NCBI GenBank assembly: GCA_009781045.1
Contig: WQYW01000014.1
Span: 1 to 51,081 of the forward strand
DNA length: 51,081 nt
Direction of reading: 5' to 3'
Source: Alphaproteobacteria bacterium
GTDB taxonomy: Bacteria > Pseudomonadota > Alphaproteobacteria > Rhizobiales > Xanthobacteraceae
How positions within the stretch are numbered: position 1 is the stretch's first letter; each line of letters starts with the position of its first letter. The translations under genes and the position numbers were made by a program. Below are positions 27,001 through 34,147 of this stretch, piece after piece. Under the pieces are notes generated by a model, which did not search any database, was not told the DNA's origin, and worked only from the letters and a program-made list of their open reading frames with translations.

Positions 27001-30000
27001 CCCAACAAATGACGGATCGTCGGGGCAGGCTGGGGATACTTCCTCTGCCTTCAACGACCGCAGGAACGAAAAGAAACTCCAGCGACGCTTCTTTTTGGCT
27101 GCACCTTCCACAGTCACCGACACCGGCTCGGACGTTTCCCGGACCTGTCGCACGTCCCCGCCATCCCCGTCCTCAGCTGCCAGCCCTTCCTGCGATGATG
27201 AGCCGCCCGAATCTGCTGACAGCGCAGTTGCGCGCTCTTCCCCGCTGTCCTGTTCGCTGCCTGCCCATCGCGGCGCCAGCTCCGGCACGAGCGTTGTCAG
27301 CTCCGCTGCTGCCTCAGCGTCAGGCTGCTCTTCGCCGCCACTGCCGATCCGCCCGGCGACCTGCGATGGCCCCGGGACGCCTGTCTCTTCTTCGATACCA
27401 GGCCCCTCGCCGGAAGAGCTGTCGCCCGCAGCCAATAAAGGCGGGTGCCCCTGCACGTCATCGGCCGCAACGTTGCTCCCCTCCTCACGCCCCGTCTCCG
27501 CCACAGCGGAGCGATCATCAGCAATTTCGGAGATGTACAAAGCCGTTTGCGCGTCGGTGGCCGCGTCCAGCCGCTCCTCAGCGCCATTCTCAACCGGCTC
27601 GGCTGCGATCGCTGCGGCCGCTTCCATCAGAACTTCGCCAGCAGCTCCCTCATCCGCGGCGCCCTCGCCCGACAGCGCTGCCGGCTCCTGCGCCTTCGCG
27701 TCAGCAGCCTCAATGTCGCGGCCCTCATCACCGACGGTTTCTGCGAGCGAAAGCTGCTCCTGCCCGAAATCGGCATCCGGCAAAGCTGCCCCGGCATCTT
27801 CCACATTCCCCGCTGGCTCATCGCCCACCGCCAGCGCCGCCGGATCCAGCGCCTCACCTGTCCGTTCTGTTTCCGCTTCCGCGTCGAGCCGGTCCTCACC
27901 ATTCCCGACCGGCTCTGCGGCTGCGATCGCTGCCATCGGGACGTCGCCGTTCAAGGCGCCGTCGCCCGGCAGCGCTGCAGGCTCGTGCCCCTGCGCGAAA
28001 ACGTCATCCGCAGCGCTGCCCCCGTCACCGGCGGTGTCTGCGGCAGTCCACTGCCCGTCACCGGAATCGGCGTCAGACGCCGCTGCCTCGCCATCTTCGG
28101 CGTTCGCCCCTGGCTCACCGCCAACCGTCAGCGCTGCCTGCTCCGGGATCTCGCATATGAGTTCCGATTCGGTCGCCGCGTCAGGTACCCCATCGCCGTG
28201 CAGATCACCCCGCACCAGGGCACGCATCAATGCCGCAACGCTTTCCTCATCGCAGGCCGGGTCTGAGGCCAACGGCAGATCTTCCGCACCATCCGATGGC
28301 TGCAACGGCGTTCCAACCTGCTCCTCATCCGCCGACCACTCGCCGCCATCTGGCAGCAGCACCGGGTCTCCCGCTTCCCCTTCGGTGTCCGCATCCTCGC
28401 GCTGCTTCCAGGCCTGGAGCCATGAAGCTGCGGGTATAGGTCCTTCGGGAACAGCTCCCCCGTCCGGTGAGGAATCGCCCGCTGCCACGGACAGTTCATG
28501 GCGCTCCGCGTCAGCCGCCTCCGCGTCAGACTCAACATCCTGCGCCATGTCCGCGAGCCCAACCACAGCGCTGCCCCAATCCGGAGCGTGCAGGGGCGGA
28601 GCGGCATCCTGCCGCTGATCCGCCGTCGCAGCGGCAACAGACCCCGGGGCCGCCACAGGCGTCTCTTCCCTCGCTTCCGCAGCCCCAACTGCGCCACTCA
28701 GCTCACCGGCATCAGGGGCCCGCCCGTCCGAAACAGGATCCTCCAATGAACGCTCGCACGCTGCCGCGGACAACTCATGGCGCTCCGCGTCAGCCGCCCC
28801 TGCGTCGGATTCAACATCCTGCTCCCTGTCGGCGGGCCCAACCACAGCGCTGCCGGAATCCGGGGCGTGCAGGGGCAGCGCGGCATCCTGCCGCTGATCC
28901 GCCGTCGCAGCGGCAACAGACCCCGGCTCCGCCACAGGCGTCTCTTCCCTCGCTTCCGCTGCTGCAACTACGCCACCCAGCTCACCGGCATCAGGGGCCC
29001 GCCCGTCCGAAACAGGATCCTCCAATGAACGCTCGCACGCTGCCGCGGACACCTCATGGCGCTCCGCGTCAGCCGCCTCCGCGTCGGATTCAGCATCCTG
29101 CGCCCTGTCGGCGAGCCCAACCACAGCGCTGCCGGAATCCGGGGCATGCACGGGCGGCGCGGCATCCTGCCGCTGATCCGCCGTCGCAGCGGCAACAGAC
29201 CCCAGCTCCGCCACAGGCGTCTCTTCCCTCGCTTCCGCCGCCTTCGCAGTATCATCGCCCGGTTCCACGACGCGCATGGGTGCGACCATGCCCGTGCGCT
29301 CTTCCAGACCCTCCCAAGAGAAACCACCTGGCACAGTGGAGATCGCAGCTCCGCTCACGTCATCGGCTGCCGCGGAATCGACAAGGTGCAGGCCCAACCT
29401 CGCATCTTCTGCGTCGCCTGCGGACGGAGCGCCAACATCCGACTCTGCGCCGCCATTCCCGCCGGATTCCACAGCGGGAGATGCTGCGGCGACATTCGTC
29501 CCCTGTTCAGGACCGCTCCCCTCATCCGATGAGCTGTCGCCGCGCACTGCATCCGCCGCGACCTCACCGCCCTGTTCCGGTTGCGCATCTGCCTCAGGCT
29601 GCTCTTCGCCGTCATTTTCGACGGACTCCGCAGCGGCCATCGACGCGGTTTCGCTTATCGATCCTTCGCCAACAGACCCCTGGTCCGATGCGCTGTCGAC
29701 TGTCACGTCTGAAAGCACGCCCCCGCGCGCCTCTCCGGCCGCGATGCTGCTCCCCTCGGCAAAGTCCGTGGCTGTGGCAACCGGGCGGTTGCCTGCACCA
29801 TCGTCAGAATTCGGAGTCTGCGCAGCATCCTGCGACGGACCCGCGGGCTCTGCGACAACCGCCGCCACCGCATGCGCGTCCGCGGCCCGTTCCGCACCGG
29901 CCTCAGGCTGCCCTTTGCCGCCACCATCGATTGAGGCTGCGACCTTCAGGCCCGCGCCGTCCGACGACTGGTCCGATGAGCTGTTTCTCGCCTCATCGTC

Positions 30001-30480
30001 GCCGGAATCGGCCATGTTGAGAGGCGTCGCGCCATCTTCGGACTGGCCCTCGGGCTCGGCGGCAAGGGGTCGTGGCACCGCCAGAGCCGCCCCCGCGCTT
30101 CGTTCCGGTTCCGTGCGCGGGCCTGCGCCTGCTTCGCCGCCGCTCCTGTCCGGCTCCACCGGGCTGGAAAAGGCACCCGCCAGGATCATGCGGTCTTCGA
30201 GATTCAGACCACGGTCCGCAGCGAAATGTTCCAGCATTGCCGACAACTCACGCCTGCCGGCTTCATCCGCCATCATGCCTTCCGCACGCAGCAGACCGTC
30301 CCCAAAGCGTGAGATCCGGACATCGAGGATGGCTGCCGGAAAATGGCGCTGAAACCACGTCAGTCTCGGCTGCAGCCCGCCGGGTTCCATCTGGACGTCC
30401 CACGACAGATCCTCTCCTTCGATCAGCGCAGGAGTGCCGCCGTTCTGGAACGACCAGATCCAATATGCCGCCTCAGACAT
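24061..30480 (-). CDS. Giant repetitive acidic protein with folded N- and C-terminal domains (2139 aa)
   Basis: One uninterrupted frame of 2139 residues. Residues 1-115 look globular (AAYWIWSFQNGGTPALIEGE, LTWFQRHFPAAILDVRISRF, then an alpha-helical AMLEHFAADRGLNLEDRMIL). Residues 2006-2139 look like a beta-rich domain (FEVALAMDGG, LSDIPPDWSSLIVDVEVLSF, RKQLQIMRDGTCVPAQFESV, and a final IEIAAMFSHGGRFSGHTRRT). That last stretch recalls beta-sandwich domains associated with vWA-MoxR-type conflict systems, but the resemblance is weak. About 1890 residues between are Ala/Glu/Asp/Ser/Gly-rich, surely disordered and strongly acidic. They hold a 93-residue tandem repeat (about 412-662), a second repeat family with DARRVITDSFSSQ (about 1540-1817), and two basic-aromatic motifs (KKKRRWSFFSFLRSLK and KRKRRWSFFAFLSSK) at about 1127 and 1329. 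There is no signal peptide or membrane segment. The absence of stops over 6.4 kb of repeats, amid decayed neighbours, argues that the frame is maintained. Function unknown. Confidence 0.75.
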   Translation of the reverse strand: MSEAAYWIWSFQNGGTPALIEGEDLSWDVQMEPGGLQPRLTWFQRHFPAAILDVRISRFGDGLLRAEGMMADEAGRRELSAMLEHFAADRGLNLEDRMILAGAFSSPVEPDRSGGEAGAGPRTEPERSAGAALAVPRPLAAEPEGQSEDGATPLNMADSGDDEARNSSSDQSSDGAGLKVAASIDGGGKGQPEAGAERAADAHAVAAVVAEPAGPSQDAAQTPNSDDGAGNRPVATATDFAEGSSIAAGEARGGVLSDVTVDSASDQGSVGEGSISETASMAAAESVENDGEEQPEADAQPEQGGEVAADAVRGDSSSDEGSGPEQGTNVAAASPAVESGGNGGAESDVGAPSAGDAEDARLGLHLVDSAAADDVSGAAISTVPGGFSWEGLEERTGMVAPMRVVEPGDDTAKAAEAREETPVAELGSVAAATADQRQDAAPPVHAPDSGSAVVGLADRAQDAESDAEAADAERHEVSAAACERSLEDPVSDGRAPDAGELGGVVAAAEAREETPVAEPGSVAAATADQRQDAALPLHAPDSGSAVVGPADREQDVESDAGAADAERHELSAAACERSLEDPVSDGRAPDAGELSGAVGAAEAREETPVAAPGSVAAATADQRQDAAPPLHAPDWGSAVVGLADMAQDVESDAEAADAERHELSVAAGDSSPDGGAVPEGPIPAASWLQAWKQREDADTEGEAGDPVLLPDGGEWSADEEQVGTPLQPSDGAEDLPLASDPACDEESVAALMRALVRGDLHGDGVPDAATESELICEIPEQAALTVGGEPGANAEDGEAAASDADSGDGQWTAADTAGDGGSAADDVFAQGHEPAALPGDGALNGDVPMAAIAAAEPVGNGEDRLDAEAETERTGEALDPAALAVGDEPAGNVEDAGAALPDADFGQEQLSLAETVGDEGRDIEAADAKAQEPAALSGEGAADEGAAGEVLMEAAAAIAAEPVENGAEERLDAATDAQTALYISEIADDRSAVAETGREEGSNVAADDVQGHPPLLAAGDSSSGEGPGIEEETGVPGPSQVAGRIGSGGEEQPDAEAAAELTTLVPELAPRWAGSEQDSGEERATALSADSGGSSSQEGLAAEDGDGGDVRQVRETSEPVSVTVEGAAKKKRRWSFFSFLRSLKAEEVSPACPDDPSFVGGPDADEAGTPVADDASGEPAAAQGEASAQEGPAEEEVSRVVAPIDVAERNDNGAGEPNDAAATTELTTGAPALAPLWGDAESAKASEEVAQALPSPDGAEELPSDAGSVPEAENDGAAIEACGAVLPATPDDVSSDEGSPVDDAGVSASGEDAGGAGDRPAQALQVPGPEPKRKRRWSFFAFLSSKPAELAGDPAEPVKSADSLDDRSAVAATAGDEGSEIAPEMPELAVETAESAPLSVAAEPADQSEDAGARFSPSDGPGDPPPVAGTGREEGRNTASGDEPGCGQSATDEGMGREDGQGINAIAAMAWPDAGGEGGHAPAAVPEFETAAIELVAQDNVALIGHSQEIPENLRPVHSEEDLSVVAAAVDEGGNEMAMGSRDARRVITDSFSSQRSGGEDVTVRRVDTGEDRREAARKKAAEPATQAPGSVADRQSADVGTALPPAAPGRGTPLQDAENAVRPEPASLAQRHATGDARRVITDSFSSQRSGGEDVTVRREAARTSVAEEKAKLAAGSVADRQSADVGAALPPAAPAGSTSLQDRENAVRPEPASPAQRHATGDARRVITDSFSSQSSGGGDVTVRRGEDRREAARTGAAEEPATLAAGSVADRQSADVGAAPPPAASTGDGSPQDRENAVLAAEDAARQEAASPAKPHATGEEPQPREWEAQVQRPALELVPESENAEPVRVIEEIAQPARPAAPVAAENAAAARLRDISERVRSHTSRAGLSKPHSAASYVPWIDIRVDEREPATDEDTVASVAVQGVTEQRTAIAAEPGWHGGEKPTATAGESVAEAREPVAKAGEPVAEAQPPVAHRRPMPAVEPKPAPKQQSEPAPKMETLGLRLASVRCVPMIRSQDLAERMHYFCFEVALAMDGGAGHAGEQVTLSDIPPDWSSLIVDVEVLSFNLHFGVGAERKQLQIMRDGTCVPAQFESVVMIDGRRDTKVIEIAAMFSHGGRFSGHTRRTFDLAPARG
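24545..24640 (-). repeat. Short PVAEAxE-type repeats in the giant gene
   Basis: Eight- to nine-codon units give ESVAEAREPVAKAGEPVAEA and then QPPVAH just before the C-terminal domain. They form another local amplification within the disordered segment. Confidence 0.6.
25030..25860 (-). repeat. Imperfect tandem repeat (87-94 codons) with the DARRVITDSFSSQ motif
   Basis: Three copies of a unit containing GDARRVITDSFSSQ, GG-(E/G)-DVTVRR, SVADRQSADVG and ENAVRPEPAS. The same reference point (ctgtccgtg on the plus strand) occurs at 25286, 25547 and 25829, giving spacings of 261 and 282 bases, both multiples of three. Length changes between copies are in frame. Confidence 0.85.
28493..29245 (-). 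repeat. 279-bp tandem repeat (93 codons), about 2.7 copies
   Basis: The plus-strand landmark catggcgctccgcg occurs at 28497, 28776 and 29055, an exact 279-base period. Long blocks are nearly identical between copies, for example the one encoding SVAAATADQRQDAA and the one encoding ERSLEDPVSDGRAPDAGEL. The third copy is partial. The high identity suggests recent or homogenised amplification. Confidence 0.9.
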
Positions 30481-30493
30481 CCGCCTCCTCCAC

Positions 30494-30748
30494 TTAGTTC
30501 CTCAAACACCAGGAAGGCGTCGCTGACAGAGTGAACTCATAGTGACCAACATCGGCGCCAGAGAGCCCGGGCAGAGCCTTGAGACAGACCATAACGCAGG
30601 GTCCGGCATCTCCGGCAGCCAGCCTGTGCCACTCACAGGCGGGAACTTCGACCCGTTCAGGGGTCCCGGTCCACAGCGCCGCATCCAGCATACGCGCCCC
30701 GCGCAAATACTGGCAAGTGCACAGCAAAAAGGGAGACCTCCCCGGCAT
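30494..30748 (-). CDS. Doubtful small ORF upstream of the giant gene, containing an addA-like segment
   Basis: An 84-residue frame ends 13 bases before the giant gene, so it could be its operon partner. The start is uncertain: ATG 30748 has GGAA nine bases upstream, while ATG 30691 is also possible. A well-placed AAAGGA plus ATG at 30876 sits in another frame, hinting at a frameshift. The part reading DAALWTGTPERVEVPA is encoded by DNA that matches the very end of addA (which encodes AALLWTEIPELVEVPH) with few differences. The rest (CEWHRLAAGDAGPCVMVCLK and onward) is unrelated to AddA and vaguely cupin-like. It may be a chimera formed from an addA relic and not a real gene. Confidence 0.3.
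   Translation of the reverse strand: MPGRSPFLLCTCQYLRGARMLDAALWTGTPERVEVPACEWHRLAAGDAGPCVMVCLKALPGLSGADVGHYEFTLSATPSWCLRN
30640..30692 (-). pseudogene. addA 3'-end relic
   Basis: Compared with the end of intact addA (about 34185-34232), this stretch matches at roughly 38 of 42 positions by hand alignment, with one three-base gap, on the same strand. The shared core includes ggaacttcgacc and cggtccaca on the plus strand. With the addB relic nearby it suggests a lost second addBA copy. Confidence 0.55.
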
Positions 30749-31420
30749 TGCGGTCTGTTCCCCGCAGCGCCACCCGGCAGGCCCCTGCTGCCCCTGGCGC
30801 GGCGTCCGGCCGCCAGGGCTGCACAATCCCCCAACCCGCCCGACGCGGCCCTGGCTGACAGATAAAAAGCGTGCATCAACAGTCCTTTACGGATATTCGC
30901 CGGAACCGGCGCGGGGGCCGATGGGGTATCGTGGTTTGCTTAAACCTGTGTTGAAATGATGGCGTCCGGAGAGGATGTGGCACGCCCTGGCGGATTCAGG
31001 ATGTTCCAACAATTTCCGCCTGCCGCGGGAAAGCCGTTGTCCCTGCCGCGGTCCCGACCCGCATCAGGCAGGCTTTACGTCCCGCCGTGGAACGGTTTCG
31101 CAAGCTATATGTGAACATGCCGGCCACAGCAGGATACCGGCTTGCACCTTCCCCCCAAAGCCTCTCGGATTGAGCCACGCGACGCTTGCGACGAAAGCCG
31201 ACGCTCGCGGGTCACCCGCGCACCTCAACCGCGGCATCGTGTCGGGTCAGGAACACAGACGGCATGGTCCCGACAGGAACCACGCCATCGCCAACTTCCA
31301 GGATCCGGGCCTCCAGTCTCTCCATCAGGGCCGGAGCTGCGCGCATTTGCAGATCGGCAGATCGAACGTCATCGGATCCTGTGTATCCGGCGAAGGAACC
31401 GTGATCGACGCAAAGTGGCG
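30749..31420. other. Decayed accessory DNA between addA-like and addB-like relics
   Basis: No intact gene. A minus-strand fragment near 31225-31300 reads ILEVGDGVVPVGTMPSVFLT and then stops. It is not assignable with confidence. Confidence 0.3.
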
Positions 31421-31605
31421 GACCTCACCGGCACCCAGCAACTGCACGAAGTGATGAGCCGACAGGCCGATGCGCCTCTCCGGCAGATCGAGGCCGAGTT
31501 CATGGCGCATCGGCGGCTCTGCCAGGGATTGATCCGCGGCGCCGCGGGCACACGCCCTCGCCCAGGTCTCCAATGATCACGCCATCGGCGCGCCGACAAC
31601 CAGGT
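31421..31605 (-). pseudogene. addB internal relic
   Basis: 31421-31510 aligns without gaps to 38671-38760 inside addB and matches at about 84 of 90 positions by eye; similarity continues more weakly to about 31605. On the minus strand it encodes RADGVIIGDLGEGVCP and then, in another frame, MRHELGLDLPERRIGLSAHH. The corresponding parts of AddB read RADRVIIGGLVEGVWP and MRHELGLDLPERRIGLSAHD. A frameshift lies between the two parts and flanking DNA is unrelated, so this is a non-functional fragment. It has the same orientation and relative order to the addA-like relic as in the real addBA operon. Confidence 0.75.
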
Positions 31606-32112
31606 CTTGCTCGCACTCGTTCGAGCCATATCACTTGCGCACCCAGGCTGCGCTGACCGGGCGCATTGAGACGGTCCTTCAGATCATGAACCTCCTTCGC
31701 CACCTGCTCGCGGGCTTCCGTTCCTGGGCTGTTCCATGATGTACCTCCGCCGCCGGGAGGCTTGTCCCGAACTTCTCCGGGGCCCCGCCTGGGGCCAGCA
31801 GAACGATGATCCGGCCGATCACCATCCGGGCAGTGTCGAGCTTCGCCAGCAGCGGTTCGCCAGGCTGCGCCAGCACCAGCAGCATGAGGACCAGCAATCC
31901 CATCCGCAGGACCAGCCCCTGCCCACGCACCCCAGGGGTATGTCTTCCGGACCCCGCGCCTTTCCCTGAATCAGCGTGTCGCGCTCCATCCCTGCACTTT
32001 CAAGGGAAAATGCATGGCGCGGCGCATGAGCCCCCCTGCCATTCTGAAGGTTGTCGAGACACGTCCCCACCCGTAACCTCCTGCCGGCCTGTGCTTGCCG
32101 CCACCGTCGTTG
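31606..32112. other. Gene-poor region after the DUF1016 gene
   Basis: Only short frames without motifs are seen on either strand. One minus-strand frame (31679-31930) has a hydrophobic stretch (LRMGLLVLMLLVLAQ) but no other support. Confidence 0.3.
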
Positions 32113-33153
32113 TCAATCATCCTTCGTCAGTTCACGCTCGATCTGCTCGATGCTCGGCAGGCTGGTTTGCAGTTCGGCTGGCAGGGATTGCGCCAGCCGA
32201 TATTCGGCAATACCCATCGGTTGCGATTTGTCGCCGAGCGCATATTCCGCCACCACCTCGTTCCTGCTCTTGCAGAGCAGGAGGCCGATGGTCGGATTGT
32301 CGTGCTCGGCCTTCACCTGCCGATCCACAGCCGTCAGGTAGAAGCCCAACTGCCCCAAATGCTCAGGTTTGAATTTCCCGGCTTTGAGTTCGATCACCAC
32401 ATAGCAGCGCAATTTGGTGTGGTAGAAGAGCAGGTCTATGAAAAAGTCTTCGTCCCCCACTTCCAGCAATACCTGCCGCCCGACGAAGGCGAAGCCCGCG
32501 CCGAGTTCCAGCAGAAATTCAGTGACATGCCGCATCAGCGCGTGTTCGATCTCACGCTCCTGCGCCTCGTCCGTCAGGCCCAGGAAGTCAAAGCGGTACG
32601 GGTCTTTGAGCGATTCGCGCGCCAGATCGGATTGCGGCCTGGGCAGGCGGGCGTCGAAGTTCGTCACAGCCTTGCCCGATCGTTCCAGCAGACGGCTTTC
32701 AATCTGCATCACCAGTACATTGCGCGACCAGTTTTGCTCAATGGCCTTGGCAACATACCATTTGCGGGGTTCCGGTCCGGGCAGCTTATCGAGCAGCGCC
32801 ACCTGATGATACCAGGGCAATTGTGCAAGCACCTCTTGCACAAATGGCGCGTCCGGCCACGCCTCGGCAAAGGCTCGCATGTATTTGAAATTACGGGGAG
32901 AAAACCCCTTCATGTCCGGGAAGGCCGCACGCAGGTCTGTCGCCAGCCGCTCGATCACCCTGGCGCCCCAGCCCTGTTCGGCCTGCCGGCTCAGAATGTC
33001 CCGGCCAATCTGCCAGTAGAGCAACACCAGTTCACGGTTGACCGCCAGCGTAGCGCGTTGCTGGGCGGTATGGATGCGGGTTTTCAGGTCGGCCAGCCAG
33101 GACGCATAGCCGTCAGGTGCCGGGGTCAGATGCGTGGGACGGTCTGTCATCAC
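32113..33153 (-). CDS. DUF1016 (YhcG-type) PD-(D/E)XK nuclease family protein
   Basis: A full-length 346-residue member of the DUF1016/YhcG family. The N-terminal domain (about 15-185) includes NRELVLLYWQIGRDIL, the GWGARVIERLATDL block and GFSPRNFKYMRAFAEAWP. The C-terminal PD-(D/E)XK-like nuclease fold (about 195-330) shows GRQVLLEVGDEDFFIDLLFY and the catalytic-looking YVVIELKAGKFKPEH, then GQLGFYLTAVD. The family is common in mobile and defence-related DNA, but its substrate is not settled. The start is GTG 33153 or ATG 33150. No helicase or methylase partner is next to it; a VapC relic lies just upstream. It is one of the few intact genes in the insert. Confidence 0.9.
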   Translation of the reverse strand: MMTDRPTHLTPAPDGYASWLADLKTRIHTAQQRATLAVNRELVLLYWQIGRDILSRQAEQGWGARVIERLATDLRAAFPDMKGFSPRNFKYMRAFAEAWPDAPFVQEVLAQLPWYHQVALLDKLPGPEPRKWYVAKAIEQNWSRNVLVMQIESRLLERSGKAVTNFDARLPRPQSDLARESLKDPYRFDFLGLTDEAQEREIEHALMRHVTEFLLELGAGFAFVGRQVLLEVGDEDFFIDLLFYHTKLRCYVVIELKAGKFKPEHLGQLGFYLTAVDRQVKAEHDNPTIGLLLCKSRNEVVAEYALGDKSQPMGIAEYRLAQSLPAELQTSLPSIEQIERELTKDD

Positions 33154-33266
33154 GATGCCCGCCCCTTCCCCGCTTTACCGCAGCGCCTGGGCGCCGCCGA
33201 TGCGGTCCTCTTCATGTCGGGATCGACCCGCTTTCCATCTGCTCGGTGCGGGTGCGGCAGGCGGCG

Positions 33267-33398
33267 ACGCTGAACGGCAGAACAATGGCTGGTGTCACGG
33301 GTGATGATGACGAGTTCATGCGCGACGCCAATGCCTGCGATTACCGCATCCGCCATACTGGCACCGGTGCCCGCCGCGAACACCTTCGCTTCCAGCCG
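33267..33398 (-). pseudogene. VapC-type PIN-domain toxin C-terminal relic
   Basis: The minus-strand frame reads RLEAKVFAAGTGASMADAVI, then AGIGVAHELVIITRDTSHCS. This matches the C-terminal half of VapC PIN RNases, where the Met-Ala-Asp-Ala-x-Ile-Ala and TRN/TRD motifs supply metal-binding acids. The N-terminal half with the first Asp and Glu is missing, and sequence beyond is unrelated. No VapB was recognised nearby. Confidence 0.55.
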
Positions 33399-34147
33399 CC
33401 CGCCAATGGCGCCGCCCTGCTCGCCAGCTCCAACCTGCCGGAGATCGTGCCTGTGCATCCCCGAAACCCCTCGTGACACCATCTGCGTTCCCTTAATGTT
33501 CACTTTCGTCCTCAAAGTCAAGGGGGAAAACGGAAACTGGAGAAGAGCGAAAAGTGAAGACCTCGCGTCCCTCTGCCCCCTTACCGGAGGACGAAGTCGT
33601 CCGGCGCAGGACAACAAACAGCGCAGGTCGCACCCTCGGCAGAACGCTGTGGGCAATGGGCAACCTTCGGAGAGATCGGGATCGAACGGATCCTCGTGCG
33701 CGCCGCAGACATTTCGTGAGAGCACGCAAATTGGCGGGGTGCGTTCCAGGGCGGGACAGCCCGGCAGCGCGTTCTCAATCTTCAATCTCCACAATCATGG
33801 GATAGCTGCCGATTTTGAATTTCTCGCCATCGCAACCCCAGCGGCACAGCGTGCCTGCCCTCTCTCTGCTCGCATCCTCAGGAAAGTGACATCAGCCTGA
33901 ATTCGGCAGTTGACAGCCCGGGAGGGTAGCTACGCCCCGGGATTTACAATGTGTTTCGGCCACATAATCCAATTGCGGAGCACTCCCCATTGCACCCTTT
34001 TGGATGACCGGCGCGGTGACGAGCCCCGCTTCCAGACAGCAACTCACGCAGAAGTTCTGTCTCCAACTGCCGTTTTCAGGATCAAAACCGCACATGGCAC
34101 GAGCCATGGTGGCCGGCAAGGGCCAGGCCGGGCCGGACCAGCGGCTC
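33399..34147. other. Gene-poor end of the insert next to addA
   Basis: No gene-like frame on either strand apart from chance frames. The insert ends at the addA stop codon, which is intact. Confidence 0.35.

Noticed and set aside
26615..28618. A 667-residue Ser/Ala/Pro-rich plus-strand frame opposite the giant gene
   Set aside because: The minus-strand frame is three times longer, continuous, and has globular ends. This frame is its low-complexity reverse image.
25030..29245. Regularly spaced repeats as a possible CRISPR array
   Set aside because: The repeats are long (261-282 bp), contiguous and in frame within one gene, without unique spacers.
28467..30020. A 517-residue plus-strand frame with strong internal repeats
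   Set aside because: The repeats are the antisense image of the 93-codon repeat, and the composition (Arg/Pro/Gln) is typical of shadow frames.
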